Positions 8,625 through 16,996 of a stretch of 64,000 bases of DNA are shown one piece after another. The position numbers and the translations under genes were made by a program. Location of the stretch: NCBI RefSeq assembly GCF_900142395.1, contig NZ_FRAS01000003.1:1-64000 (forward strand), read 5' to 3'. This DNA comes from Hymenobacter psychrotolerans DSM 18569. GTDB lineage: Bacteria > Bacteroidota > Bacteroidia > Cytophagales > Hymenobacteraceae. The notes under the pieces are model-generated. The model saw only the letters and a list, made by a program, of their open reading frames with translations, was not told the DNA's origin and did no database searches. Numbering within the stretch: position 1 is the first letter of the stretch; each line of letters begins with the position of its first letter.

Positions 8625-9434
8625 CTACGGCTTCAGCCCAGCCGGCACCCCTTGCGGAAACTCAGCCGTAATGGCCCGTTCCAGCTCGCCAATGCGGTTG
8701 CCGGGGTTGGGGTGGGTGCTCAGGAATTCCGGCTGGCGACTGCCGCCGGCACTCTGCTCCAGCACCTGCATCACCTGAATCATGGCGCGGGGGTCGTAGC
8801 CGGCTTGGGCCGTGTATTCCACCGCCAGCCGGTCAGACTCGAGCTCATCTTCTCGCCCAAACCGCAGCGTCAGCAGCTTGCCTACCATGGCAGCAGCGGC
8901 GGCGCCGGCAGCGGTGCCGGGCCGGTCGGGGTCGTACATGCCAATAGCAGCGGCCCCGCTCAGGCCCTGCGTCAGCTTGGACTTGGCAATCTGCTCCGCC
9001 GAATGGCGCCCTACCACGTGGCCTACCTCGTGGGCCAGCACTCCGGCTACCTGGCCTTCGGTGCGCATGTTCTTTAGCAGGCCCGCCGTAATGAACACCT
9101 GCCCGCCGGGCAGCGCAAAGGCGTTAATCGTGTTTTCGTCGGCCAGCAGGTGAAACTGAAACTTGTAGGGGCTTTGGCTGGCCTTGGTCTTGCCGACTAT
9201 TTCCTGCCCGATCTGCTCGACCCGGGCCGCCGCCTGGCGGTCTGGGTGCAGCCCACCGTATTGCTGGGCCATTTCGGGGGCTGCCTGCAGGCCAAGGGCT
9301 ATTTCCTGCTCGGCCGTCATATCCACGTGCTGTACTTCGCCCGTTACTTCGTTTACGGAGCGTTTGCAGTAGTACGTAACCAGCGTGATGCCTGCCATCA
9401 GCAAGGCAATCAGGTATCGAAGATTTCCTCTCAT
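8625..9434 (-). CDS. M48-family metalloprotease
   Basis: A 269-residue predicted envelope metallopeptidase. It has an N-terminal hydrophobic segment and the zinc motif HEVGH in VLAHEVGHVVGRHSAEQ. A glutamate in GREDELESD is the probable third ligand. The conserved NAFALPGGQVFITAGLL lies before the zinc motif, and STHPNPGNRI near the end is the typical M48 C-terminal loop. The Cys in TYYCKRS follows the hydrophobic stretch but is a poor lipobox, so the protein may be membrane-anchored instead. The start is the ATG at 9434; the longer frame upstream is unlikely. Confidence 0.9.
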   Translation of the reverse strand: MRGNLRYLIALLMAGITLVTYYCKRSVNEVTGEVQHVDMTAEQEIALGLQAAPEMAQQYGGLHPDRQAAARVEQIGQEIVGKTKASQSPYKFQFHLLADENTINAFALPGGQVFITAGLLKNMRTEGQVAGVLAHEVGHVVGRHSAEQIAKSKLTQGLSGAAAIGMYDPDRPGTAAGAAAAAMVGKLLTLRFGREDELESDRLAVEYTAQAGYDPRAMIQVMQVLEQSAGGSRQPEFLSTHPNPGNRIGELERAITAEFPQGVPAGLKP

Positions 9435-9624
9435 GATTGGGTTGGTTGAAAAGGGAGCGGGACGGAAAAAAACCACTCTGGTGGCTTTCGGGCTTGTAAC
9501 GCCGGGCTGGACAGTAGGGTTGTCGGCGGATTACGGTACCCAAATTCTCCTCTTTTCCGTATCAGTGCCATACCAGCCTGCCCAGGCTTTCTCTCCCTGG
9601 CTCTCACTTCACATTTCCCTTCCT

Positions 9625-9819
9625 ATGAATCAGAAACGCACTTTTGGCTCCATCCTCACTATCCTCGGTATCATAGGCATTATCGTGGGTGCGCTGGGAT
9701 TCCTGCAAATCGGTGGTATTGGGCTGAGTAAGCTCAATTCGCTGGTTCCGTTTGCCGTGGGCCTGATTTTCTTTTTCGCCGGCATCAATCTGGTCAAGAC
9801 CACCAGTGACCGGGCCTGA
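9625..9819 (+). CDS. Small two-helix membrane protein
   Basis: A 64-residue protein starting MNQKRTFGSILTILGIIG. Two hydrophobic helices at about residues 8-29 and 38-58 are separated by GGIGLSKLNSLVP. I do not recognise a characterised family; small proteins like this are common in Bacteroidota. The ATG at 9625 is preferred over an earlier in-frame start that extends far into the intergenic region. A strong terminator follows directly. Confidence 0.75.
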   Translation: MNQKRTFGSILTILGIIGIIVGALGFLQIGGIGLSKLNSLVPFAVGLIFFFAGINLVKTTSDRA

Positions 9820-9835
9820 CCTAGCTTAGACAACA

Positions 9836-9870
9836 AAAAGGCCTCCCGATGCAGTATCGGGAGGCCTTTT
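9836..9870. terminator. Bidirectional terminator
   Basis: Perfect 15-bp arms (AAAAGGCCTCCCGAT and complement) with a 5-nt loop. A and T tracts form part of the stem, so it can serve both convergent genes. Confidence 0.9.
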
Positions 9871-9890
9871 GCGTTTCTGGGACAGGCAGG

Positions 9891-10682
9891 CTAGCTGTCG
9901 GAGAGGCCGCTGAGCTGCGCAAAAGCGTTTAGCGCCGGATCAAGCTTCAGCCACGACGAGGAAAAGCTCACGGTGCTGGGACCATGCGCATACATAACGG
10001 TGCCTTTCTGAATCGTGCGGATAACCTGAGAAGCCTGCTGCACGGGCAGCGCCGGGCACCCCTGGCTGCGGCCCAGGCGGCCATGCTGGCGCACAAAGGC
10101 TTCGCTCACGTAGTCGGCGCCGTGCACCACTACGGCGCGGGTGGCGGCATTGGTATTGAAGCGGGCATCCTGGCCGTGCAGCTTCAGCGACAGGCCGTGC
10201 TTGCCCTGGTACGGCTGGCCCGTAACGTAGAAGCCAAGGCTGCTCATTTCGGAGCCTTCCACGTTCGAAAACGTCTGGGCAATGTTATTGCCGGTGTTTT
10301 TGCCGTGCGCTACCAACGTATGGAACAGCACCTTCTGCTGGCGCAGGTCTATTACCCACATGCGCTTCTGCGTGCTGGGGCGCGCATAGTCGATGACGGT
10401 GAGCACCTGCCGGCCGGCGGCGGCAGCCCCTTTCTTGGTAAGGGTATAGTAGCCCATCAGCGCCTCCCGGTATACTGAGGGCGAAAGGCCATAGGACGTG
10501 AGCCGGGCATTGGCATAGCTGGCCAGTACGTGCTGCTCGAAGGCGGCCAGGTGCTGGGCCCGCACCATGGCGGCCGGGGATGCCGCGGCTGGTACGGCTG
10601 CCCGCGAGCTGGCCCCGGGAGAAGGAGAAAAGAGCGAAACGGCTACAAACAGGGTAGCTAGGGCAGTCGGTGCAAACTTCAT
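9891..10682 (-). CDS. Murein L,D-transpeptidase catalytic domain (YkuD_2) protein
   Basis: A 263-residue exported protein with a signal peptide of about 25 residues. The YkuD_2-type catalytic core has a histidine in AVVVHGADYVSE and the nucleophile cysteine in GRSQGCPALP. The region MWVIDLRQQKVLFHTLVAHGKNT fits the first strands of this family. It probably forms or edits 3-3 cross-links or protein attachments in peptidoglycan. An Ala- and Pro-rich linker follows the signal peptide. It is convergent with the small membrane protein. Confidence 0.88.
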   Translation of the reverse strand: MKFAPTALATLFVAVSLFSPSPGASSRAAVPAAASPAAMVRAQHLAAFEQHVLASYANARLTSYGLSPSVYREALMGYYTLTKKGAAAAGRQVLTVIDYARPSTQKRMWVIDLRQQKVLFHTLVAHGKNTGNNIAQTFSNVEGSEMSSLGFYVTGQPYQGKHGLSLKLHGQDARFNTNAATRAVVVHGADYVSEAFVRQHGRLGRSQGCPALPVQQASQVIRTIQKGTVMYAHGPSTVSFSSSWLKLDPALNAFAQLSGLSDS

Positions 10683-10826
10683 CGGCTGATTAGGCGGGGC
10701 AGGTCTGAAATGGCAAGTGGGTGGGCAGAAGAGGGCGCCTCGACAACAAAAATAGTATTTTAGCGCAACCTATTCTGGTTGTCCTAACTGCTTTTCACTG
10801 ATAGTCAGTTCCCAGCCTTACCACTT

Positions 10827-11219
10827 ATGTTGCTTCGCCGTTTCCTTCTGCTGCTGTGTGCAGCCTCCCTGCTTGCCTCCTGCGGCGGCTCTCAGCCACA
10901 GCTGCCTGGCTTCGATACGAGTGCCTGGCGAAGTGACCCGTACGGCTGCAAGAGTGTGCGCTCGAACCAGGCGAAAGCGCTTCTGGCCGGCAAAGAGCAG
11001 CTGTATGGCCTCCGGACGGCCACTATCGACAAGATGCTGGGCCGCCCGGATGAGGAAGAGCTGGCTGAGCAGACGGAGAAAATCTACTACTACTACCTGG
11101 AGCCCGGCCTGCAGTGTGAGCCCGCGCATCAGCGCTCCGGCGCCAACAAAATCAGCATCCGGTTCGGCTCACTCGGCACTGTTACCGAAATCCTGACGGA
11201 CAAGCCCCTCAGCAGATAA
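10827..11219 (+). CDS. Small predicted lipoprotein
   Basis: A 130-residue protein with a lipoprotein signal (LLASCGGS, Cys near residue 19). The mature part contains a LYGLRTATIDKMLGRPDEEE segment reminiscent of the short helix-turn of BamE/SmpA-like domains, where a ligand-free motif precedes GxPD. Then comes a YYYYLEPG strand and a final IRFGSLGTVTEI strand. The resemblance is suggestive only. It has its own intergenic region of about 140 bp upstream. Confidence 0.75.
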   Translation: MLLRRFLLLLCAASLLASCGGSQPQLPGFDTSAWRSDPYGCKSVRSNQAKALLAGKEQLYGLRTATIDKMLGRPDEEELAEQTEKIYYYYLEPGLQCEPAHQRSGANKISIRFGSLGTVTEILTDKPLSR

Positions 11220-11279
11220 TATAAACTTTACTGTATGTAGCAGTCGGTAGCGGCTCCTCCGCTCTTTTGTATAGTTACT

Positions 11280-11331
11280 ACAACGCCAACGGGGCATTTC
11301 CTTCATGAAGGAAATGCCCCGTTGGCGTTGT
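11280..11331. terminator. Perfect 52-bp palindrome between convergent genes
   Basis: Two 26-bp arms with no unpaired spacer, centred between 11305 and 11306. It starts ACAACGCCAACGGGGC. It lies between the stops of two convergent genes, so a role as bidirectional terminator is likely, although there is no T tract outside the stem. Confidence 0.8.
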
Positions 11332-11351
11332 GAAGCGGAAGAAGCTATGCC

Positions 11352-11753
11352 TTATCCCAGGCCGCCTTCCAGCGGATCAGTAGTAAGAGGCATGTCCCGC
11401 TGCTGCTCAGCATGGAACAGGCTCAGCTGCGACGGAGTCAGGATACGGCCGCACTCAGCCTCGTACTGCGACTCCAACTCGCTGAGCTTGGCACGCTGCT
11501 CGGCAATATTGTCTTTGTACTGCCAGCTAATCTCCTCCTGGCGAGCCAGTTTGATTTGGTTGGCCGAGCGAAGGCGTATATACTGTGCCTCGTTCAGGCG
11601 CAGTGAATTGCACATCTGGCGGGTAAGCTCATCTACGCGAGCCTGGGTGGGCTCACCGGTACCAGGAAGCTCGGCATGGCGGTCCTGCTTCTGCGCAGCG
11701 GCAGAGCCCGCTAGGCCGACCATCAACAACAGAGTAAAGACTGCGGATTTCAT
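11352..11753 (-). CDS. Spy-like small secreted protein (paralogue 1)
   Basis: A 133-residue protein with a signal peptide cleaved near AAAQ. The mature part is helical: LTRQMCNSLRLNEAQYIRLR, then a long coiled helix with ELESQYEAECGRILTPSQ. The ILTPSQLSLF ending recalls the LTxxQ motif of CpxP/Spy periplasmic proteins. Two related proteins are encoded at 25623-25982 and 26229-26591. All three share the order LTR, LNEGQY, a coil, YE, then xLxPxQ. Function is inferred at best: an envelope stress-related or chaperone-like role. Confidence 0.75.
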   Translation of the reverse strand: MKSAVFTLLLMVGLAGSAAAQKQDRHAELPGTGEPTQARVDELTRQMCNSLRLNEAQYIRLRSANQIKLARQEEISWQYKDNIAEQRAKLSELESQYEAECGRILTPSQLSLFHAEQQRDMPLTTDPLEGGLG

Positions 11754-11862
11754 ATAGGATGGAAAAAAGAATGAGCAACTGGGAAAAAAGAGTGTTCAGA
11801 AAGCAGTGAGCGTAGCGGGTAAAACCTAAATAGCTTGCCCCTCTAATTCACTATATTTAATA

Positions 11863-11893
11863 CAAATATATGTTGCCAAAGTTACAACAACAA
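11863..11893 (-). promoter_or_regulatory. Bacteroidota-type promoter for Spy-like paralogue 1
   Basis: On the minus strand TATATTTG (plus 11863-11870) matches the -7 consensus TAnnTTTG. TTG repeats lie upstream, one of them 20 bp away at 11891-11893. The surrounding DNA is AT-rich. Confidence 0.6.
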
Positions 11894-11971
11894 CAACGAT
11901 TCGTAGAATTTTTTTATTTCTGACTTCGGGACAACGCTTCCTAGAAATAGAAAGTGCCCATACCACAATAA

Positions 11972-12006
11972 AAAACGGCCATCTTCGACAGGAAGAGGCC
12001 GTTTTC
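11972..12006 (-). terminator. Terminator after the DUF4199 gene
   Basis: On the minus strand the arms AAAACGGCC and GGCCGTTTT flank an imperfect inner stem. A run of T follows. Confidence 0.85.
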
Positions 12007-12031
12007 GTTCTCAATTCTGTACAGGCAAAAC

Positions 12032-12502
12032 CTACTCAACACCCTCCACAGGCTTATGGTCGGGGCTTTTGAAGTACTGCATGGCAATCAGCGAGATGAT
12101 GGCACCAGCCATAACTCCCTGCAGCATGATGGCCAGAAAAGCAATGGTAACCGACAAGTCGAAGCCAAAAAAGTCCTGCGCGTGAATCTGGTCCATCACA
12201 TCGGGCCGCAGCAGAGCGAAGAGGATGAAGAAGAACCCAAACGTCACCGACGACACAATGGCCGTCATGATGCCCGTGCCGAAGCCTTGCAGGTAGGGCA
12301 TATGCCCGTGGCGGGTGTGCTTGAAATAGCGGATAGCCAGGCAGATACCCACTATCATGATGGCAAAATTGAGGAAACTGAACTCTATTCGGTCGGCCAG
12401 ACCCAGCAGGGCGGCTACTACAAAGTAGACCATCATGCCGGCCGCCGTCAGTAGGCCATACCGAATGCCGATTCCTTCCGGAGTGGTGCGCGACTCATTC
12501 AT
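12032..12502 (-). CDS. DUF4199 family membrane protein
   Basis: A 156-residue integral membrane protein with four predicted helices, at about residues 16-36, 42-62, 75-98 and 120-142. The motif GLLTAAGMMVYF near the start and the polar loop around YLQGFGTGIM are typical of DUF4199, a family largely confined to Bacteroidota and without known function. The ATG at 12502 is preferred; the open frame continues 17 codons upstream without support. Confidence 0.85.
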   Translation of the reverse strand: MNESRTTPEGIGIRYGLLTAAGMMVYFVVAALLGLADRIEFSFLNFAIMIVGICLAIRYFKHTRHGHMPYLQGFGTGIMTAIVSSVTFGFFFILFALLRPDVMDQIHAQDFFGFDLSVTIAFLAIMLQGVMAGAIISLIAMQYFKSPDHKPVEGVE

Positions 12503-12679
12503 ATGCGGGTGCTGCTTAAAGATGATAGGGAAACCAAAACGGCGGAACTCCAACCCGGCTTGCGCTGTTGCTCAGAGCCTTGGCTCTTCGTGCCGCCTCC
12601 TACTCTTATACCCTGATGCCGCGCATGAGTTTTATAATTGGCCGTTTTTTTTGCTATCCGGTACGCGGGGCATTTTGCG

Positions 12680-12687
12680 TATTTTTG
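12680..12687 (+). promoter_or_regulatory. -7 element upstream of the ABC-F gene
   Basis: TATTTTTG matches TAnnTTTG exactly, 55 bp before the ATG at 12743. The nearest TTTG upstream is 26 bp away, somewhat far for a -33 element. Confidence 0.55.
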
Positions 12688-12742
12688 TGAGCCCGCTCCG
12701 GCCAGGGTACCCTTTTCTGATTTTTTCGCCTTTTCTCCCTAT

Positions 12743-14365
12743 ATGATTAGCACCTCCAACGTCAGCCTGCGCTACGGTAAGCGCGTGTTGTTTGAAGACG
12801 TTACCATCAAATTCATGCCTGGCAACGTGTATGGCCTTATCGGGGCCAACGGAGCCGGCAAGTCCACGTTCCTGAAGATTCTGGCCGGCGACATCGAAGC
12901 CAACACCGGTTCCGTGACCATGCCTGCCGGCTCGCGCCTCTCGGTGCTGCGCCAGGACCAGTTTGCCTACGACCAGTTTCCGGTGCTCCAGACCGTGATT
13001 ATGGGCCATACGCGCCTCTGGAAGGTGATGGAAGAAAAGGACGCGCTGTACGCCAAGCCGGACTTCTCGGATGCCGATGGCGAACGGGCTGCGCAACTGG
13101 AAGGCGAGTTTGCGGACCTCGAAGGCTGGAATGCCGAGTACGAAGCCGCCGAGCTGCTCTCCGGTCTGGGCATCGGTGAAGACAAGCACCACACCATGAT
13201 GGGCGACCTGGGCGGTTCCGACAAAGTGCGCGTGCTGCTGGCCCAGGCGCTGTTCGGCAACCCCGACGTACTGCTGCTCGACGAACCAACCAACGGCCTC
13301 GACGCTGAAACCGTGCTGTGGCTGGAGAACTTCCTCGACTCGTTCCAGAACACGGTGATTGTGGTGAGCCACGACCGTCACTTCCTGGACGCCGTATGTA
13401 ACTACATGGCCGACCTCGACTTCTCGAAGATTACGATGTATCCCGGCAACTACTCGTTCTGGTACGAGAGCAGCCAGCTGGCTCTGCGCCAGCGCCAGGA
13501 TGTGAACAAGAAGACCGAAGACAAGCGCAAGGAGCTGGAGGAATTTGTGCGACGGTTCTCGGCCAACGCCTCCAAATCCAAGCAGGCTACTTCGCGTCAG
13601 AAGCTGCTCCAGAAGCTCACGCTCGAGGAAATCAAGCCTTCGTCGCGCAAGTATCCCTACATTGCCTTCAAGCCCGAGCGCGAAGCCGGCAACCAGCTGC
13701 TGACTGTGGAAGACCTGAGCAAGTCCGTGGACGGGCAGGTGGTATTCCGCAACGTGAGCTTCTCGCTCGATAAAAAGGACAAAGTGGCCATCATCAGCCG
13801 CGACGACCGGGCCCCTTCCCTCCTGTTCGACATCCTGTTCGAGCAAACCCGGCCCGATACCGGCTCCTTCAAATGGGGCACCACCATCACGCCGAGCTAT
13901 TTCCCCAAGGAAAACTCCGAGTTCTTCGATACCGACCTGAACCTTGTGGACTGGCTGCGCCAGTACAGCACCGAGAAGGACGAGTCGTTTATCCGCGGTT
14001 TCCTGGGCCGGATGCTGTTTTCGGGCGAGGAGTCGCAAAAGAAAAGCAACGTGCTGAGCGGGGGCGAGAAAGTGCGCTGCATGCTCTCAAAAATGATGAT
14101 GGAATCGGGCAATGTGCTGGTGATGGACGACCCGACCAACCATCTGGACCTGGAAAGCATCACTGCTCTCAACAACAGCCTGCAGGAATTCCAGGGCACG
14201 CTGCTGTTCGTGTCGCACGACTTGCAGTTCATCGAAACCATTGCCAACCGCATCATCGAGCTCACGCCCGACGGTATCATCGACCGCCGCATGACCTACG
14301 AGGAGTATCTGGCCGATGAGCAGATCAAGACCCTGCGGCAGCGCAAATACCAACTCGTATCTTAA
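12743..14365 (+). CDS. ABC-F family ATPase (YbiT-like)
   Basis: A 540-residue soluble protein with two ABC domains and no membrane part, as in ribosome-associated ABC-F proteins. Domain 1 has Walker A GANGAGKST, a signature-like LGGSDKVRV in place of LSGG, and Walker B LLLDEPTNGLD. A charged linker with KKTEDKRKELEEF follows. Domain 2 has signature LSGGEKVR and Walker B VLVMDDPTNHLD, but its Walker A position reads IISRDDRAPSLL and lacks the GxxGxGKS loop. Loss of that loop is known in part of this subfamily and suggests only one site hydrolyses ATP. The ATG at 12743 directly begins the conserved MISTSNVSLRYG. Confidence 0.92.
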   Translation: MISTSNVSLRYGKRVLFEDVTIKFMPGNVYGLIGANGAGKSTFLKILAGDIEANTGSVTMPAGSRLSVLRQDQFAYDQFPVLQTVIMGHTRLWKVMEEKDALYAKPDFSDADGERAAQLEGEFADLEGWNAEYEAAELLSGLGIGEDKHHTMMGDLGGSDKVRVLLAQALFGNPDVLLLDEPTNGLDAETVLWLENFLDSFQNTVIVVSHDRHFLDAVCNYMADLDFSKITMYPGNYSFWYESSQLALRQRQDVNKKTEDKRKELEEFVRRFSANASKSKQATSRQKLLQKLTLEEIKPSSRKYPYIAFKPEREAGNQLLTVEDLSKSVDGQVVFRNVSFSLDKKDKVAIISRDDRAPSLLFDILFEQTRPDTGSFKWGTTITPSYFPKENSEFFDTDLNLVDWLRQYSTEKDESFIRGFLGRMLFSGEESQKKSNVLSGGEKVRCMLSKMMMESGNVLVMDDPTNHLDLESITALNNSLQEFQGTLLFVSHDLQFIETIANRIIELTPDGIIDRRMTYEEYLADEQIKTLRQRKYQLVS

Positions 14366-14382
14366 CTGCGTTACCTTCCGGT

Positions 14383-15216
14383 ATGAACGTTCCTTCTCGT
14401 TTCCTGCTCGCGGCCGCCTTCTCGCTGGGCGGGCTGGCCCTGACTCCGGCGGCGCATGCCCAGCGCACCGATAGCACCTCCACGGTAAAGCCGCAGCTGA
14501 ATACGGCGCCTCCCGGTACCGCACCGCGGCCGGCTACTCCGGCACCACGGCCGCAGCAGAACCAGCAGCAGACGCCCGTACCGGCCCCCACGCCAGTATA
14601 TGAGCCGATGCCTACCGCGCCGTCCAGCGACAAGCCTTCGGGCCTGGATTTTCCGGTGGGCAGCCGCGCCAGCGAGCAGCCGAAGCCGTTGCGCAAGTAC
14701 TTCCTGTACTCCAACTTTGGCCTCGGCTACAGCAGCAACCCCTACAGCGGCGGGCAGTTTAGCGCCAGCCTGAGTCCGTCTATTGGCTACCGTGTTTCGG
14801 AGCGGCTGGCTGTTGGGCCCGGCATCAGCTACGCCTACAACAACATCTCGTTTCCCCGCGACTACCAGGCGGTAGGGCTGCCCAGCAGCCTGAGTCTGCA
14901 TAGCATCGGGGTGAAGGCATTCCTGCAGTACATCGTCTTCGACCAGTTCTTTGTGCATGCCGAGTACGAGGTGACCAAGGCCCAGAGCTACGATATCTAC
15001 CAGGTAGGGCCACAACGGCTGCAGGCCGTGAAAACGAACCGCACCATGAACACGCCGCTGGCCGGCGCGGGCTACCGCAGCCAGCTCGGCGACCGTTTTG
15101 CCGCGGATATTGTGCTGCTCTACAACTTCAACAACGGCTACGATGCGCAGGGCTATCCGCTTTCCCCCTACGGCCAGCCCGTCATCCGTTTCAGCTTCCT
15201 GTACGATCTGAAATAA
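14383..15216 (+). CDS. Outer-membrane beta-barrel protein with Pro-rich N-terminus
   Basis: A 277-residue exported protein: signal peptide (cleavage near AHAQ), then a Pro/Gln/Thr-rich linker of about 65 residues. After that comes a beta-rich domain with alternating aromatic strands such as YFLYSNFGLGYSSNPY and LAVGPGISYAYNN. It ends in PVIRFSFLYDLK, a typical last barrel strand. The barrel fits the small OmpW/PorT-like outer-membrane class. It begins 17 bp after the ABC-F stop, so co-transcription is likely. The ligand is unknown. Confidence 0.8.
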   Translation: MNVPSRFLLAAAFSLGGLALTPAAHAQRTDSTSTVKPQLNTAPPGTAPRPATPAPRPQQNQQQTPVPAPTPVYEPMPTAPSSDKPSGLDFPVGSRASEQPKPLRKYFLYSNFGLGYSSNPYSGGQFSASLSPSIGYRVSERLAVGPGISYAYNNISFPRDYQAVGLPSSLSLHSIGVKAFLQYIVFDQFFVHAEYEVTKAQSYDIYQVGPQRLQAVKTNRTMNTPLAGAGYRSQLGDRFAADIVLLYNFNNGYDAQGYPLSPYGQPVIRFSFLYDLK

Positions 15217-15237
15217 CCGAGTTCAGCCATACAGCAA

Positions 15238-15287
15238 AACCTAAAAAGGCCCCTCCGGAAATCCGGAGGGGCCTTTTTAGGTTTTTT
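15238..15287. terminator. Terminator with perfect 22-bp arms
   Basis: Arms 15238-15259 and 15262-15283 are perfectly complementary (AACCTAAAAAGGCC start). More T residues follow on the plus strand. It lies between convergent genes. Confidence 0.92.
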
Positions 15288-15335
15288 CAGACTCATTTTT
15301 GCAGACCTACCGTACTCAGGCAGACTACAGCGCAG

Positions 15336-15506
15336 CTAGACTACGCGGCCGCCACGAATCACGCGCAGCAGGATGGCAATGATGGCAATTACCAGCAGAA
15401 TGTGGATCAGATTGTTGCCCTGCATGCCTGCACCCAGAATGCCGAAGAAGCCCAGTGCCCAGATCAGAATCAGGATGACGGCGATGATGTACAGTAGATT
15501 TCCCAT
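15336..15506 (-). CDS. Small lmo0937-like membrane protein
   Basis: A 56-residue protein starting MGNLLYIIAVILILIWALGF and ending RVIRGGRVV. Two hydrophobic helices flank a short GAGMQGNN turn. This matches the short lmo0937-type family common in Bacteroidota. It is a stand-alone gene whose stop is about 50 bp from the perfect-arm terminator. Confidence 0.82.
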   Translation of the reverse strand: MGNLLYIIAVILILIWALGFFGILGAGMQGNNLIHILLVIAIIAILLRVIRGGRVV

Positions 15507-15791
15507 GGTGTTTAAGTTGAGGTGGTGGTGGAGAGAGATGGAAAGGATTCAGCCTTTGCGGCAGCGTGGCTGCGTTTAAGAGCTGATTTGCGGTTTTGTA
15601 CGCGGGGGGTATCAAAAGGATATATTCCGATGAAAAAATTTTGGCTTTTAAAAAGAATTCATCCCAAAAACCAGCTTTCTGAGCTACAGAAGCACTTTTC
15701 AAAGAAGCCAACTTTTGCGGCTTTCACTTGTTTCCGTCAGATCGGCGGCCGGCGAAATGAGGCGCATGTGGCTCTGTTTTGGTTTTCGGGG

Positions 15792-15799
15792 TAGCTTTG
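15792..15799 (+). promoter_or_regulatory. -7 element upstream of the hydroxyacyl-CoA dehydrogenase gene
   Basis: TAGCTTTG matches TAnnTTTG exactly, 61 bp upstream of the ATG. No clear TTTG sits at the expected -33 distance. Confidence 0.5.
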
Positions 15800-15860
15800 C
15801 CGTGGCTGGCTCCGCTGGCCTTCTTGTTCTTTATTCCCACCTTCCTCTCCTCTCTACTGC

Positions 15861-16751
15861 ATGATTAACGTCGCCGTTATTGGCTCGGGCACCATGGGCA
15901 ATGGCATTGCTCACGTGTTTGCTCAGCATGGCTTCCCGGTTGCTCTCATCGACATCAGCCAGCCGGCACTGGACAAAGCACTGGGCACCATTGGCAAAAA
16001 CCTGGACCGCCAGGTAGCCAAGGGCAGCTTGTCCGAAGAAGACAAAACCGCCACCCTCGGCCGCATCCAGACCTATACCAGCATTGCCGAAGGCGTGCAC
16101 AACGTGCAGCTGGTAGTGGAAGCCGCCACCGAAAACGTGGATCTGAAACTCAATATCTTTCGCGAGCTGGACCTGCACGCTCCTCAGGACGCTATTCTCG
16201 CCTCCAATACCTCTTCCATCTCCATCACCAAGATTGCGGCCGTTACCAAACGTCCCGACAAGGTGATTGGCATGCACTTCATGAACCCGGTGCCGGTGAT
16301 GAAGCTCGTGGAAGTAATCCGCGGCTACGCTACCTCCGACGAGGTAACGACGCACATCATGGACCTGTCGCGGCAGCTGAACAAGACCCCGACCGAGGTG
16401 AACGACTACCCCGGTTTCGTGGCCAACCGCATCCTGATGCCGATGATCAACGAAGCCATCATCAGCCTGCACGAGGGCGTAGCGGGCGTCGAGGAAATTG
16501 ATACGGTGATGAAGCTGGGCATGGCGCACCCCATGGGCCCGCTGCAGCTCGCCGACTTCATCGGGCTGGACGTGTGCCTGGCTATCCTGCGCGTGCTGCA
16601 CGACGGCCTGGGAAACCCCAAATATGCTCCCTGCCCGCTGCTGGTGAACATGGTAATGGCCGGCCGCCTGGGCGTAAAATCAGGCGAAGGGTTCTACCAG
16701 TACACGGCCGGCTCGAAGGAGCTGGTAGTAGCGGAGCGGTTCCGGAAGTAG
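15861..16751 (+). CDS. 3-hydroxyacyl/3-hydroxybutyryl-CoA dehydrogenase
   Basis: A 296-residue NAD(P)-dependent enzyme that interconverts 3-hydroxyacyl-CoA and 3-oxoacyl-CoA. The N-terminal Rossmann motif is VIGSGTMGNGIAHVFAQHG. The catalytic region includes NTSSISITKIAA, the catalytic histidine in GMHFMNPVPVMKLVE, and VNDYPGFVANRIL. The C-terminal domain has HPMGPLQLADFIGLDV. Length matches single-domain short enzymes of the HBD type, without the hydratase fusion seen in FadB. Butyrate or fatty-acid metabolism is inferred from the family. Confidence 0.92.
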   Translation: MINVAVIGSGTMGNGIAHVFAQHGFPVALIDISQPALDKALGTIGKNLDRQVAKGSLSEEDKTATLGRIQTYTSIAEGVHNVQLVVEAATENVDLKLNIFRELDLHAPQDAILASNTSSISITKIAAVTKRPDKVIGMHFMNPVPVMKLVEVIRGYATSDEVTTHIMDLSRQLNKTPTEVNDYPGFVANRILMPMINEAIISLHEGVAGVEEIDTVMKLGMAHPMGPLQLADFIGLDVCLAILRVLHDGLGNPKYAPCPLLVNMVMAGRLGVKSGEGFYQYTAGSKELVVAERFRK

Positions 16752-16774
16752 GCTTCTGCTCTGCCTGAATACCG

Positions 16775-16835
16775 AACGGCGTCCTGCACGTTGTTGGCCC
16801 CGCGCCTGCGGACCGGCACCGTGCAGGACGCCGTT
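16775..16835. terminator. Long-loop inverted repeat, probable terminator
   Basis: Perfect 16-bp arms (AACGGCGTCCTGCACG and complement) enclose a 29-nt loop, followed by TTTG. It is 24 bp after the dehydrogenase stop. Confidence 0.7.
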
Positions 16836-16941
16836 TTGCGGACGGCAGCGCGGAAGATTCAAACTTTTTTGCTCCTCAAATCCTTATAGTCCGGTCGTAT
16901 CGACAATCTTATGCGCTGATCTGCTGCCTGCCCTGCATGGG

Positions 16942-16949
16942 TAGGTTTG
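16942..16949 (+). promoter_or_regulatory. -7 element upstream of msrA
   Basis: TAGGTTTG matches TAnnTTTG exactly, 47 bp before the ATG. No clear -33 partner is seen. Confidence 0.55.
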
Positions 16950-16996
16950 TAGTAGCTGCGCCTACATTTTCTCTCCCAACCACGATTATATCTAAA

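Noticed and set aside
10745..10800. CAACC-N6-GGTTG inverted repeat as an operator before the small lipoprotein gene
   Set aside because: Five-bp arms are too short to separate from chance without a second site.
11826..12014. 62-codon minus-strand frame in the AT-rich promoter region
   Set aside because: It overlaps the promoter at 11863 and the terminator at 11972, and lacks coding character.
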